A DNA stretch of 60,000 nucleotides, from NCBI GenBank assembly GCA_950295325.1, contig OX485803.1:62327554-62387553 (forward strand). The letters are read 5' to 3'. The position numbers and the translations under genes were made by a program. Source of the stretch: Polytrichum commune (taxonomy: Eukaryota; Streptophyta; Polytrichopsida; Polytrichales; Polytrichaceae). A model generated the notes under the pieces. It was not told where the DNA came from. It worked only from the letters and a program-made list of their open reading frames with translations, and made no database searches. This document shows positions 47,554-60,000 of the stretch, piece by piece; the stretch's first letter is position 1, and each line of letters begins with the position of its first letter.

Positions 47554-48240
47554 CTCTAAACTCCCTAGTATCACACCTATGGCAAGCAAAGTGCACATGA
47601 TATTATGGAGTTTTGTAGTGTTAACATGGGTGCGTAATACTATAGAATTAGTGTGGGATATGACACTATGGAATAACACAAAGTGCAACATATTAAATGG
47701 TGTGGTGTGGTCCACTCCACTTGGCCCTCCTAGACAATGTGACATATGCATGCACCCACATTCAACAAGTGGCATTAAAAAAAAGAAAAAGAAAGTGGCA
47801 CTCCACATATTGACACATGGTGCAATGCGAGGATGTGGGTTGACTTCTTGGGTGGTTTGCACTAATGACAAAATTCGTGATATAAGGGAGAGAAATATAA
47901 CAATAGGGAGTGAGATTTGAACTACAAACATCCGTTCCCTAGGGTTTTGGGATATTAAAGAGTGAGTGACATTATGGGGGTTGATATTACAGAGTCTAGG
48001 GTGTATCACATTCAGGGTACAGTCCATTCTCCCCGTTCATTGAACGCCCCTTCAAAAGGAAATGATCACATGGGCGCAAGGAGAGTGTGGCTAGGTCAGC
48101 GTGGGCCCCACCGGGATGCGAGGCCAGGTGAGTGGTGGACCCCACTGGGCTTTTGACCAGGGCCTTTGTTGGCAGCCCCTTCGCCCACCAGTCTTTCCTC
48201 TTCTACACCACTCTTTTTCATCCGGTTGCTTCCCTCCCCT
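47554..48240. other. Intergenic DNA upstream of the ABC1K gene
   Basis: No gene is supported; the 165-codon minus-strand frame here has no recognisable feature. From about 48050 the GC content rises toward the promoter of the downstream gene. Confidence 0.4.
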
Positions 48241-49189
48241 GCCTCCACGCGCTCTCTCTCTCTCTCTCTCAACTTCCTTGTTCACTCTTCTATTTTATTC
48301 TCTGTTTCAGCTGCGGCGCTCTCCACTCTGTATCCGTACCTCACATCGCATTAAATCCAATCCTCTCACCCGCCATTTCTCATTGTGTCCACTTTCCTCG
48401 CGCAAGGAAGACTTATTAGTTGTGGTCCAATTTTGTCGATGGAACGGAGTAGGCCTCGCGGAACGTACGGGGATCGGGAGCGAATTCTCACCTCTGTGTT
48501 TGCGACAACAGGCATTTTCTAAGTGAAGAGTCTTGCGGTCTTAGTATTGAGTTTTCTTTGATTAGATACGGGATCGATTTCCGGAGGCTTTCATGTCAGG
48601 CTTATTAAATTGAGCGCATTATCTTTCGGACTTGAGGAGCAGGCGACGATCCCGACGCGATTCTGTTCATTTCAATTTCTGTAAGGCCCCTATCGCTTTG
48701 TCTCCTGCAGGAATTGTCCCCTTGACAATTCCTATTCTAGTATACGAACTTCATAGCCGTTAGCACTGTGACGTTTGTTTTATTTTTGTCATTGACTCAT
48801 TTCATTCACGTCGTACTAATTTCCCCTAATCGTAGACGTAAATCAGGACTCCTTCGTTGGGCCTCTACAATTTCATACAAATAGCTAACTCTTTGTGTAC
48901 TCTGAATTTGAGATTCTCTTGTGAATTGAGGTTTATGCCGATATTCAAATTTCTGTTAGTTTCCACGAACCTAGTGAGTGAGTTCGTTGTTCTTCCTTCG
49001 TCGATACCAGGCACTGACATCTCCAGGATACAACGCGAAATTGGCACAAATCGTCAGGGAGGTTTGTAAAATTAAACTTAATGAAGAGCCTAATCCTTGT
49101 GCAATTATGTTCAGTAAAATTACGGGGACATTTGATAACTGTGCCTTCTCTTCTAACCATTTTCAGAGTGCCCCGACACAGAAGCTGCA
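48241..49189 (+). promoter_or_regulatory. Probable promoter, CT-rich leader and 5'UTR intron of the ABC1K gene
   Basis: A (CT)n run at 48252-48270 sits in a pyrimidine-rich leader, common in plant promoters. A candidate 5'UTR intron runs from a GTAAGGC donor at 48681 to a CATTTTCAG acceptor at 49166. An in-frame TAA at 49154-49156 lies inside that intron, so the ATG at 49190 is the first usable start. Transcription start and exact leader are inferred. Confidence 0.5.
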
Positions 49190-52100
49190 ATGTCGAATGC
49201 AATTATTTGTCAATGCCAAGCGCCATCGGCAGCTCGAGCAGCAGCTAATCCCGATATGGCGATGAATTTTCTCCAAGGGAAAAGGAATATATCTGGAGTA
49301 CCAGGTCCAACGCACATTAATGCGAGTAGCAGGCGCTCGACAAGGATTCATATAGCGCGGTTACCAGTGTTTCGATTGGAACAACAGATCTGGGACAACA
49401 AACTTGGAGGACAAAAACGGCCTCAGGGAAAGAGTAGTAGGTTCAAGGAGACAAGTTTTCTCAATAAAGGCCCCTTATCCACCCAGCTCAATTCGCAACT
49501 ATTCTTCAACAAGACAAGAAAACACCACCATAAGGTAGTATTCGTGCCTGTAGCTGTTACTAACCTTGACGACGGGCCGGGATCAGCTGCGCAAGCAGTA
49601 GAGCAACTTAACCAGTCCTTAGAAAAGGCCGTTAGCTCAGCCAGATCTCTTCAGGGCGTAGAAGCCTTACAGGAAAGTCTTCATTCAGTAAACCAATCTT
49701 TGGCTGCAGTCATGGAGAAAGTGACAGAATTTTCCAGTACGAGGGCACCAAATTTGTCTGGGAGTGCTGGTTCCAAATTTAGTTCCCTAGAAACTTTTCA
49801 GGAAGGCTTCAGTAGACTAGCGCAAAAATCATCTGAAGTGTCGACTACTGCCTTATCACTCATTCCTACGGATGTTAAAGTCTTGCAAAGCCAGATTGAT
49901 CAAATTACAAGCAGTTTAGGATCTTCTGAGAGATTGAAGCCTTTGCAAGAGAGTTTAATTAATATAAGTCAATCTCTAGCTACAACTCTAGAGAAAGTAT
50001 CTCCAGTGTCTAGTTCTGCTGTACTCGATGCAACGAGTGCACATAACCCAGTCAAGTCTTCCAGTCTGGAGCGTTTAGGTCATTCGGCATCTACTGTGGC
50101 GAGTAATGTAGGTCTGTTGTTATCTGAAGTAGGAAGTAGAATTAGTCACCTCCCAACTGGCGGCATAAATTTGGATACATCATCATTGGCCCATTCAGTC
50201 GATCACGTTCTCTCCCAAGTTGGTACAGCTGTTGCAGGTTACTCTGGCGGGCTTGGTATTGATGCGCCTCCCATGGCTACGAGTGCCCTTCTTGCAACTA
50301 TAGCTACATCAACTGTGGTTGTATCCTCTTTCAACTACGCAGATAGTAGAAAAGGCTTCGTTGAGGGTCAGGACCTTCCATTGAGATACAATGCAGATAC
50401 AATTAATGCTTACTTCAAAAGAAGACCGGTGGATATATTCCTACGATCGACACGAATCCTATTCTCATGTTCTACACTTACAGTCAACGTACTCTTGGAT
50501 AAGTATCTTGGAAGGGAGCAAGAATTGGAAAAGTTACGAGCTACTCAGCTGGTGCAGCTTATAGCCAGGCTTGGACCTACGGCTATTAAGGTGCAGTTTA
50601 GACTTAACACCCTTAACTCAAATGGTGTCTAGTAAAGGGCAGTGACAAATATACTATACATACATATATATCTTACTGAAAATCCACATTCTACATTAGT
50701 TAGTGACCAATATTAGAATGTTGTTGGCTATGGATGTACTGTCGTCACTTGCACGTAATTTCAGTTCTGGATAATTGCTTTCATGATGTCAATTGAGGCT
50801 CCAAACTGGGACATATGTGAATACCAGGTGTATATACAGACAACTTCTTTGTTCCTTGACTGTAGCTTTTGGGACGAATTCAGTATCCCTCAAGCAGAGA
50901 ATAGGAGGATTAGTAAGGGTGAGTAAGTCTCCCTTGCTATCATAATGTGGATAGCCCCAACTCATTATAATGGTGATCTTGTATTGATGAAACAGATAGG
51001 GCAGGCGTTGAGCATTAGGCCAGACATTTTATCAGTGGTGTACTTGGAGGAACTACAAAAACTTCAAGATCGTGTTCCACCATTCTCAAATGAGGAGGCT
51101 AAGCAACTGATTCTAGAAGGTCTAGGCAAACCAGCTGAGGAGATTTTTTCTGAGTTTTCAAAGGAGCCAGTCGCAGCAGCATCATTAGGTCAAGTTTACA
51201 AGGCTCGGCTACGAGCAACAGGGGATGTTGTTGCTGTCAAAGTGCAGAGGCCCGGAGTCCTGGAGGGTATATCAAGAGATTTGTTCCTACTGAGGCAAGG
51301 AGCACGTGCATTTCAGTCCCTACCCTCTGTCCAATCAGACTTGGTAGCTCTCATCGACAATTGGGCAATTCGCTTCTTTGATGAGCTTGATTATGTACAA
51401 GAGGTTAGAAACCTGTATTCACCTTCTACATGAATTAATGGTGCTGGTTGATGCACGAGAATATAGAGACTCTGAGATTGATACCAAGGTTGGCAACAAA
51501 TTGACTCAGCTGGGGAGAAGTTAAAGAGTTCTTCTGGAATCTTACCACAAGATAGGGTGCCTTGGCAGGCTCTCTTGGGTTGCTCCATGTTTGTTGCATC
51601 CGAAATTGTGCTTCTTGACTAATGAGATTGGCTTGTAATGCAGGCTAAAAACGCCATTCGATTTTCTGAAGACATGAGGTTACTGCCAAATGTGACAGTG
51701 CCTGGTGTATTTCTAAATTACACTTCCCGCAAGGTAAGAATGTAAGAACATTAATTCAGCTTCTAGTAGATCTTTATTTAGTTGGTGATTACTAGAGCTT
51801 CAGTAGTGTGCAGCCTATTATCATAGCTTTTGCAGTTGAGACCTTCATCTAACCAACATGGAATGCTGGTACACAGGTCCTTACAAGTGTTTGGGTGGAT
51901 GGAGAGAAATTGTCTGATACCAAGGCTGCGGACCTGCTGCCACTTATTAGCACGGCTTTGAATTGCTACTTAATGCAGCTTTTAGAAAGTGGTTTCCTTC
52001 ATGCAGATCCTCACCCTGGGAACCTACTTCGCACACCTGATGGACGTCTCTGTGTACTGGACTTTGGACTCATGACTGAGGTGCATTATCTCCTTCATTG

Positions 52101-54658
52101 GATGTTTTACTTTTCTATCCTATTCTATATACAACTGAGGCAAATCTACTTGGCATTACACGTCACATGGCATGCTTGCTGAGCCAATGTGCTGTTAGGC
52201 ACTTTCTAGAAGATTCCGTTTGTGCAAAAAGTTTTTGGTGATGAAAGTTTTTATTCTTTATGAAATTCCTGTTATGCTCCCTATTCTTAATGTAGACAGT
52301 ACGTCTAAGAAATGGTTAATTCTGTCCTTGACTTGTGCAATCTACTTAGCAGGTTACTGAAGACCAGCGATACACCTTGATAGAGTATATCTCTCATCTG
52401 GTTAACTCAGACTATGCCCGCGTTGCTGAGGACTTGGTGAGGCTGGGATTTGTGCCTCCGGAGTTTGTGGACCCTGAGAAGACTGCATCTGTAGTACCTC
52501 AACTGAGTCGTGTCCTTGGACAACTAGTGCAAGGAGGGGGGGCACGAAAAGTCAATATCCAGCAGGTCTTTAACAGCCCTTCATTTTTGATGACCATTTG
52601 TGAATTATAAAGTAATCTCTGTACAATTTGGAGCTGATGAAGCTGTTAAGACGTGGTGGAACTTTCAGTATAACACATGCTGTTGTATAGACACATTGTG
52701 CAACACAGTTACAATGTGATGCTGGTATTATTAATGAACCAGTTTTGTGTCACCACGTGTCTTTGACTTCTGCACACTTTTGATGAAAATTAAAAAAATT
52801 GAAAAGCAAGCTTTCTGCAGAGAAGCCTCTAATAGTGTGACTTTCAGAATGCCAGTATCTGCGTCACTTGTGAAGATGTGTGAAGATACAGAGCTGAGAA
52901 TGACATGCATAGTTCAGTATGTAATAGAATTTCTTGCATGTAACATTGATACATTGATACATGTTGCTCGATTTCTTCTGCCAGATATATGTTATCCTAA
53001 ATGGCCCATGCACAAAGGCTTCAAATCTAAAAACTGAGGGGATCTGCGGGTCATTATACTGCAGCAGTGCATGTGACCTTTTTATATTTATCAACAGCTG
53101 TTGTGGCTATTGCTTATGTTTGTTGTCCTCAAGAATTGGGGATAGTTTTTCAGCACTCCATTACAGGTTCATGCATTGTGCTCCCAGTTACTGCTCATGG
53201 ATAGCTAGCTCATACAGGACTTCCGCTGCTGTGCAGGTAACAGATGACCTTGCAAATATCTCCAAAGACTATGTGTTCGTGATTCCACCATACTTCGCCC
53301 TCATACTTCGGGCCTTTTCAGTACTGGAAGGGATTGGACTTGATGCTGATCCTGATTACACCATCGTTGATGAATGCTACCCTTACATTTCTAAGCGACT
53401 CCTTACTGATGACAGGTGATTTAACCTGCAGTATATCATTTCGAAATCTACATATTCCCAGCTGCTATATTAAAGACGTGTCTTCTGTGAATCTATAACT
53501 CTAATATCGTATTGTTTTCTGCTGCAGTCCTCGAACACGTGCAGCCCTCCAGTACTTTTTGTATGGTGGCAAATCACAACTTGACCCTGTCAGAGTTGAG
53601 GAGATAACATCTGGATTTCAGAATTTCCGAGAGCTTATGGTGCCTACTAATGGAAGTAAGGGTGCCTCACCACGATTGAAACCCATTGATCCAGCAACAA
53701 AAGAAGCTTTACTTCTTCTGTTTTCACCGAATGGGAGTTTTGTGCAAGACTTACTTCTTACTGAGGTACAAACATATATCTGTGCATTCTTACTTTGGTT
53801 CTCTGGGTCTCAGCTTCTTCCTAGTAACCAAATCTTGGTTTTTATTAACAAGATATTATTGTAATTTTGCAGCTTGTTCGGGCAATTGATGCCTTATCTC
53901 GGAGGGCATTAGCAGAATTATGGAACACCTTTGCGACTTCCATCAGGATACCTCTCCCTTCAGGGTTTCTTGTACCAGGGTCATGGCCGCTGCCTCTACC
54001 TGGTCTGATCTTAGGTCTAAACACTACTGCGAAACTAACAGACGAGGATTTGCAATCTCTAGAGACTGTGAAAAGGATATGGGCTCTTCTTGAACCTCAG
54101 TTTCAACAAAGAGGTTCATTGGCAGGTTGGTTCTTGACCATCCATCGTATTTCCTTCCTTGGTAGATTAGGTTGTTACTGGATTTAAACATAGTTTGAAA
54201 ACTGCATCTGGTGTGCTCAGGTGCAACAAAGACTCGAGATAGATCATATACATGCCCACACTTTCTTGTTCAGTTGCTTTAAACAGAGGCTCGCAATCAC
54301 CCTTATAGAGGGTAAGTTCTCCATGATGACTGGATACTCACAGTGGTACTGGACTCTTGTGCTTACAGAAGTATTTGAAGTTGCACAAGATGCACTCCCA
54401 TTTCTTCGCGAACTTCTCCCTGGAATTACAAGTTCTACTCAGAGGTTTCTAGTAATGCTACTGCAAAGACAGGCGCTGCGTTTGGCTGATGACCTGGAGG
54501 CAGCAAGCATCAAGAAAGGAGCATCTACACATTCTGAACACTCCAATACAACAATCTCCACAAAGATATTGCCTGTACCAGAACCTTATGGAGACATGCT
54601 CCTTATTGACGATGGTAGGAATGAAGTTGAATTGCTTCAGTTGGAGGCTGCCAGGTAG
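49190..54658 (+). CDS. ABC1K (UbiB-type) atypical kinase, probably plastid, about 1100 aa, ten exons
   Basis: Exons 49190-50590, 50996-51403, 51644-51733, 51877-52080, 52353-52565, 53237-53415 and 53528-53765 join cleanly; 53873 to about 54126, a short exon ending at 54311, and 54369-54658 follow. The junction after exon 8 is unresolved because available donors are phase 1. Motifs: KxGQ-type IKIGQALSIRPD (467-478), the Ala-rich loop AAASLGQVY (527-535) that replaces a P-loop, the VAVK lysine (549), ELDYVQEA, the catalytic loop HADPHPGN (675-682) and DFG (695-697). The tail ends with RQALRLADDLEAA. ABC1K proteins of plastoglobules regulate prenylquinone metabolism; which subtype this is I cannot say. 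About 380 residues precede the core, more than usual: a transit-like N-terminus, then helical repeats (LQESLHSVNQSLAAVMEKV and LQESLINISQSLATTLEKV). Confidence 0.88.
52566..53236 (+). other. Intron 5 of the ABC1K gene
   Basis: 671 bp between CAG|GTCTTT and GTGCAG|GTAACA. Open frames inside it are incidental. Confidence 0.8.
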
Positions 54659-56264
54659 GACAGAAGGTCTGGAGTTGACTTGCCACCCTTTAGAATGTGA
54701 CTGTAGAGGTGTAGTGATTTTTTTTTGGTTGGACACACAATATCCAGCCACTTGTAGATGATATATATGCACGCATATGAGCAAATACACTTATTAGGGA
54801 AGGTCTTGTTTCTTAGGTGTATTTGGAAATGTATGGATAATTTATTCTGGGTAGCAATGGCTATCCTTCACACTGAATAATACAACATGAGGAACCTGTG
54901 TAATTGTAGATTATTACTGCTGTGCTGGGGAACCGTGCCACTGTATGTCAACCAGGGCCTTTTGGCTAGGGGTGTGGTATTGTAGAGAAATGTGTTGCTA
55001 CTTGATCTGAAACGGAGTATGAATATATACAGAGTAGATGAGCTTTGTATGCGCTGTATTGATGCATACATGTCATCTTAACATGCATATGCAAAACACT
55101 AACAATGTTACCTCGCTTGTTACTTATGTACTACACCAGGATGGACAATTCTGCCTTGGTTTTGAACTTTATAGCCAAGCAAACTGTAGGCTTAATTGGA
55201 CAGGGTGGGTGTGGTGTAAAGGATATCTATTTGTTCAGTTCTGAGCATTTGATGCTGTGTTTGTGAGAGAATCATGGCAATAATCATTCATGTCTTTCTT
55301 AAGTTTTTTGGGTATGGAAGGATTTGTCAATTGGCATGGAGGAGGAAATTGCCACTTATAAGGCTCGGAAAGTGTTGAGTCTCACCATATGGGTTGCAGA
55401 TGGTGTTGGTTTGTCGTCTGGTGTTGTGGTTAATAAACGGTGGAGTGGTATAGTCAGGTTCTTAGCAAAGAAGGAATGTGGCAGTCTACGAGAGGAAGTG
55501 GCTATACTGCTCGGCAGATGTGTATAAATTCTTTGAAGATTTGCAAGCTTATGGTAGTATAGTCTGAAGTAGGTGGTTGTTCAAACTGCAACTCCTCTTT
55601 TAAGGTGAAATGCTTTGTTGTCACTGGTGAGGATATTTGCCTGTGGTATAGTGTTCCGAAAAGGTGAGCGTATGATGGTGTGTTGTGCAATGTCTGAAGG
55701 AGGTGCTTGTTTTGAAGTCTGAGGTTCTGGAAGGGCCGGTAAGATTGACTGTCTTAACGTATATGCTTGTGAGTAACTCCAGCCTCTGCCGTAGCAGTGG
55801 CCACATATGGTATGTATGGAACTTCAGCCATCTCGCCAGGGTTTTGCAACTGACAATGATCCAAACAACACCACAGTAAGTTGCGTGCTTTCTCAACTCG
55901 AGCTTTTAAGATGAACCGATTTTATTTTATTTATAATAAATCCAATTGTAGGCAATCAGCCCTTGAGTTGCATAGGCAAGACATTGTATGTAGTTCCATT
56001 GCTCCAGCATTTCTGATAGGCTATGCCAGAAATTCCTGAACGTAATATTTGATTAATTAGTACAGTCGAAGCAAAAATATTTAATCAGAGCCTGAGACAG
56101 AGCTTCATTTCTATATTAATTCTGGGTTCCTGAGTTGGCTTGGTTCACTAATACTATGCTTTGAGTTTATGCAAAGAATTCATGGTCTGATCATGAAGCA
56201 CTGCATATTGGTTTCTTCTCCATAGTTGGAGGCATTGCGGGCATGATTTTGACGTGGTTACTGA
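54659..56264. other. 3' region of the ABC1K gene and following DNA
   Basis: Probably starts with the 3' untranslated region. No further exon or gene is supported; the frames near 55324-55527 and 55621-55896 show no motif. Confidence 0.4.
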
Positions 56265-56468
56265 GTGCCTGTGCCTGAGCAGATATTTGTGGGAGGCTTG
56301 GATCCAGCTGTAGGTGACAAAAGAGTCAACCACCTTGCCTTGTTACAAGATTCATTCTTACCGACAAGTAAAGCACTGACCTCGTGTTATCCACAAGAGC
56401 TTGGGAACGTTCATCTAGCAATTTTTTCACCAACGTGTATGTTTTCACAAATATGTGTATGTTATTGA
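56265..56468 (+). pseudogene. Possible RRM-domain fragment
   Basis: The frame holds EQIFVGGLDPAV, which is the RNP2 strand pattern of plant RBP45/47-type RRM proteins, and further on ELGNVHLAIF, a loose counterpart of the next RRM strands. No RNP1 motif or neighbouring RRM exon was found. It may be a decayed fragment or coincidence. Confidence 0.2.
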
Positions 56469-59400
56469 AAAGTGTCCAGAACTCAAATAGGTGATGTGGG
56501 TGTGGTAGAAATTTATGATTATGCCAACAGATGCAGCTTCTTTCAAGGAAGCAATAAAGATGAAAACTGAGGTTTGGCAAAACATCAAGGCAATAACATC
56601 GTCTTTGCATCTCTGACCAGATCATATTACTCCACATAATCTGATCCTCAATACCAACCTACTGAGCTGATATCTCAAATATTGAGTAAATTCTTGTAAA
56701 TATTGTGAATACTGTAAATTATGCAAGACTGTTCTAATTATTTGTTTGATGTTGTTGTCTCTGAGCACTTTATTCGAACATTGTTTTGTGGATTGTGATG
56801 TCAGGTGCTGAGATTCCCAACAACATACATTCACACGATAACAACAACATATCACAATTACATTCATATACAATGACATTCAAAATTGAAAGTATTTCAT
56901 TATATCCGACCACATAGTGGATACTGACTTGTGTGCATTGTGAACTAAAAATCTCGTCATATACCACTGAATTATAGCTGGCCAATGTGCAATATAATGT
57001 TTTGCACTTGAAGTTATGAGTTTGAAACAAGAAACAAAACTTTACATGCTGCACTGGACTCTATTGTATTTCATGTCATTTCAAAATATTTGCAAGAGAT
57101 AAATCTGCCCACGGTGAACACAGATAGGTTTCATGGTTTGAGACATTATTTACTATAATAGATTATTATGCACTAGTTTAGCAGCAAACAGCCGATTTTT
57201 GTCCTTGAACAACAGTCTTGATTTTAACAATGATTGCAATATTCAAGCAATACCCCAAAACTGTGGAAAGTAACTACATCCATATTTTGGATTTGATATT
57301 CACATTATAGTAAATGAATACTCCATATCCTACAAGTAGTAGCCAGAAAATCACGCTTGAAATTCTATCTTTTCATTTATCTTAGATGTTGTAAACCCAA
57401 TCAACCTAGTTACACAATGCAAACCCCAAATTTTGGCGATCATCCATAAATGTTTTTGAATACATAATTCTTGGCATTGCTTTCTTCCTAGAAATTTCAG
57501 ATTTGTTGCTTTCTACATACACAAAGCGTAAGTTATGTCTGCCTAAAAGTGTACAATAGAGCCCACTCCGAAACGGGTAAGTATCTTGTAGGTGAAGAGG
57601 CTCTTCAATCATGCTTGGTCCCAAGGGAGCCAAAGTTTATGTTCATTTTGCCTAAAACCCACACTCCCATAAATAATTGTAATACCATGCAAGTTACAAA
57701 ACTTGGAAATATTTCAAACATTTTTCATATATTTTCAAATTTGTGAAAAGCCTACAGATTAAAAAAATATTATAAAGCTATTTAATTCGTGTGTGGCCTA
57801 AAAAAATTCAAAGCTTCGAGTACCAATGCTAGCATGTGCCTTTTGATTTCAAAGGATACTTACTAAGTAACAAAAGTTGAAGCTTCTAAGCTAGTGAGAA
57901 ATGCGAAAGACTATTGTGAAATCCACCAACTTTTTGGACTCCTAGACGCCTTTCTCCCAATTCTATAGCCTTTTAAAAATCATTAGATTAGAAACTTAGA
58001 ACCTAGATTAGAACCTCTAGTGCCAATTGTCCTTCCAATTTGTCCACCTTGCCGCTTTATCAAAGTCTAATTAATTTGTCTTACATAGTGAATGTAAAAC
58101 CCTCAAAAACACAAATATAGTGTAGTTTAGTCGAAATTGTTATGTTACTTATACTAGAAAAAGGCATCAAATACCAATTCGGATGTTTGATGCTCTTTTG
58201 TGGAGGTAGGTTGAGGGCTAGTACTTATTGCTATGTTATAGCCAACATTACAATTCAAACAAATATTCCAACCCCTCTCACCAATACCCTTCTAAGATGC
58301 ATAAATTATAATAGATTACCCAATACCTGTCAATGGTACCATGTACCAACACAAAGAAATTCCTTTAATAGTACACAATTTCTATTGTAACAACTTACGA
58401 AAGATTCATGCTAATTTCCACAAAGCTAACAACATAGGCAAACAAGGAGAAGTAATGAACGCAAAAAGAGGGGAGCTTGGAGCTGCTCATTCCATGTGTG
58501 TTCCCATCTACTGTTGCGTTACACATTAAAGATGGAGAGGTTTTGAGCTCGGAAGTTTAAGAATTAAAGGCATATCAAGTCAGCATGAAGCTATTCACTT
58601 TTCAGAATGAAACAGTATTTACCGTTCTGCCTGGGCGGTTTCGATATATTTTCAAACGTAGATTTTGACAAACTTGAAAATCAGTATTTTTTCAAAATGC
58701 TCCTTGCTAAACTATATTTTATAACAATCGAATGTCCGCAATATCTCTATTTTTTTCGAATAAAATAATTATAGAAACGTTCCAGCTATGTGAGTACTAC
58801 TATCTCTTCGGAAATGAGAACTCACGAGGCACAGTGTTGAAGTTGCGAGAAGGTAAGCAACCCAACGGTTCACAACTTCCAAAGCATCTGCGTGGGCCAT
58901 GAATTATGATTCCTCCGTGGGGGGAGAAATCCAGTGAAACTTGTTCGGTTATGCACCCAACTCTTCCCATTTCTCAATGTGTCTCTTCGCAGTCCTTCAA
59001 CACCATTCCTTCTAGTATTCTGGAAGCTCGATCACGGACTGTCAGATGAAGATTCGAAGTCCTGATCCGTAGACCATGGTGCGGTGGGGGATTGCGTATC
59101 CTCATGCCGTGATGGTACAGGTGGCTGTGTGAAAATTTAAGTCCTTTTCTTCATTCACATATCACAGATTGTGAAAGATTCTTGAATTTGAGGATTTAGC
59201 TATAATGGTTCTTCAATGTCACGACGTCGTGTATAATTGTCTATAATTTGATAGGCGATTCGTCACAATGCTTGCACGTGTGTTTAGATGCGTCAAAAGT
59301 TCCTCAGATTTGTGCGGTTTCGTCAAGTTTTTAAGTTGAAGCTGCGTGGGGGAACGCAGCATTAGATGCTTATATTCCCTTGGCCTGGAGATCTTGACAG

Positions 59401-60000
59401 TCATGTTGGTTGCGGGTGCTGATGAAGCAGCTATGGAGCATTCATGCGTTTTGTCAAGCGAAGTTTGGTGTCAGTAGGTTGGTTGAGGTCACATGTAGTC
59501 CATTCATTTAGATGCAGGGATTCTGCCAAGGCCAATTATTCCGCACGGTTTCTTCTCCAACTCTTCCGCGCTTTTGCTCTTGAGTTACTTGTAGGTTACC
59601 CTGGATCTAGTGGTCTTGCTTATACAAATACTTTGACAATTGCATGACAGTCACGCTCTTTCCCTGGAAATTGATCGGTAGAGAGTTGATCGGTAGATAT
59701 TCTTTCCGCGGATGGGACTGCGGGGGGGATGAAAGTCGGAGATAGTAAATGCTACGGAAAATGGGATTGCGGGGTTGCAGCCCAACATCGCATTGCAGCG
59801 CAACGTTGCAACCTCGCAAGAACTGCGCCAGCCATGTTGTCCCTGAGTCTGCCCGGATGGACTGCCCAATCATTACTGTAAGCACCCTCACAGTCCCTAG
59901 TCCTCTAAATGCATCGTTAAAGACATTCTCTCCTTTTACCTTGTCCCTTAAACACATTGTTTTTCTACCACTAATTCGCCATTGCCAGTCTGTGGCTAAA
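56469..60000. other. Intergenic DNA without a supported gene
   Basis: AT-rich to about 58.8 kb, then more balanced in base composition. Short frames only. The last 1.2 kb (58800-60000) has higher GC and could be the flank of a gene outside the window. No tRNA, rRNA or terminal-repeat element was recognised. Confidence 0.4.

Noticed and set aside
47530-48027. Minus-strand frame of 165 codons
   Set aside because: It begins in intergenic DNA and ends in a repeat end; no motif, splice partner or coding bias was seen.

Overview
This looks like a piece of a plant nuclear chromosome. Six intron-containing genes stand apart in AT-rich DNA crowded with transposon remnants. Four of them are recognisable or plausible plant proteins, three with plastid-type N-termini. 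Introns follow plant GT-AG rules, and several leaders are CT- or TTC-rich. The window alone does not fix the species; the large intergenic space and nested MITEs fit a repeat-rich land plant. Calling it a non-seed lineage would be a guess.

Layout, left to right. (1) 364-1787 (-): a 99-residue Lys-rich protein in three exons, with a possible in-frame cassette exon. (2) 2.0-4.5 kb: MITE and repeat copies. (3) 5166-8889 (-): a complete three-exon WD40 protein of the LWD/TTG1 family; upstream lies a triplicated block carrying exon-like modules. (4) 10-20 kb: no convincing gene. This stretch holds a foldback element split by a second, long-TIR element with a 9-bp target duplication, then an array of covarying hairpins. 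(5) 20.9-21.5 kb (+): a small gene for a 74-residue hydrophilic protein. (6) 24597-28603 (-): an eight-exon plastid-type RUS1/DUF647 gene whose first intron carries a tandem duplication with a decoy splice acceptor. (7) 29.4-31.7 kb: nested MITEs. (8) 31752-32598 (+): a two-exon DnaJ-type zinc-finger protein, probably plastid-targeted. (9) 32.6-48 kb: repeats, a decayed multi-exon transposon-type gene (40.2-43.1 kb) whose stop codons are all explained by C-to-T changes, and a GC-rich tract tiled with perfect hairpins (44.5-45.5 kb). (10) 49190-54658 (+): a plastid-type ABC1K atypical kinase with a long N-terminal extension. (11) 54.7-60 kb: no supported gene.

The genes do not form an operon or cluster; each has its own promoter region. 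Three products (RUS1-like, DnaJ-type zinc finger, ABC1K) probably act in plastids, and the LWD-like protein in clock or transcriptional regulation. The most unusual features are two independent hairpin arrays (17.4-17.9 kb and 44.5-45.5 kb), the deamination-type decay of the transposon gene, and the clean nested insertion at 15.4-16.9 kb. All gene models were spliced by eye from the sequence; no database search was run.
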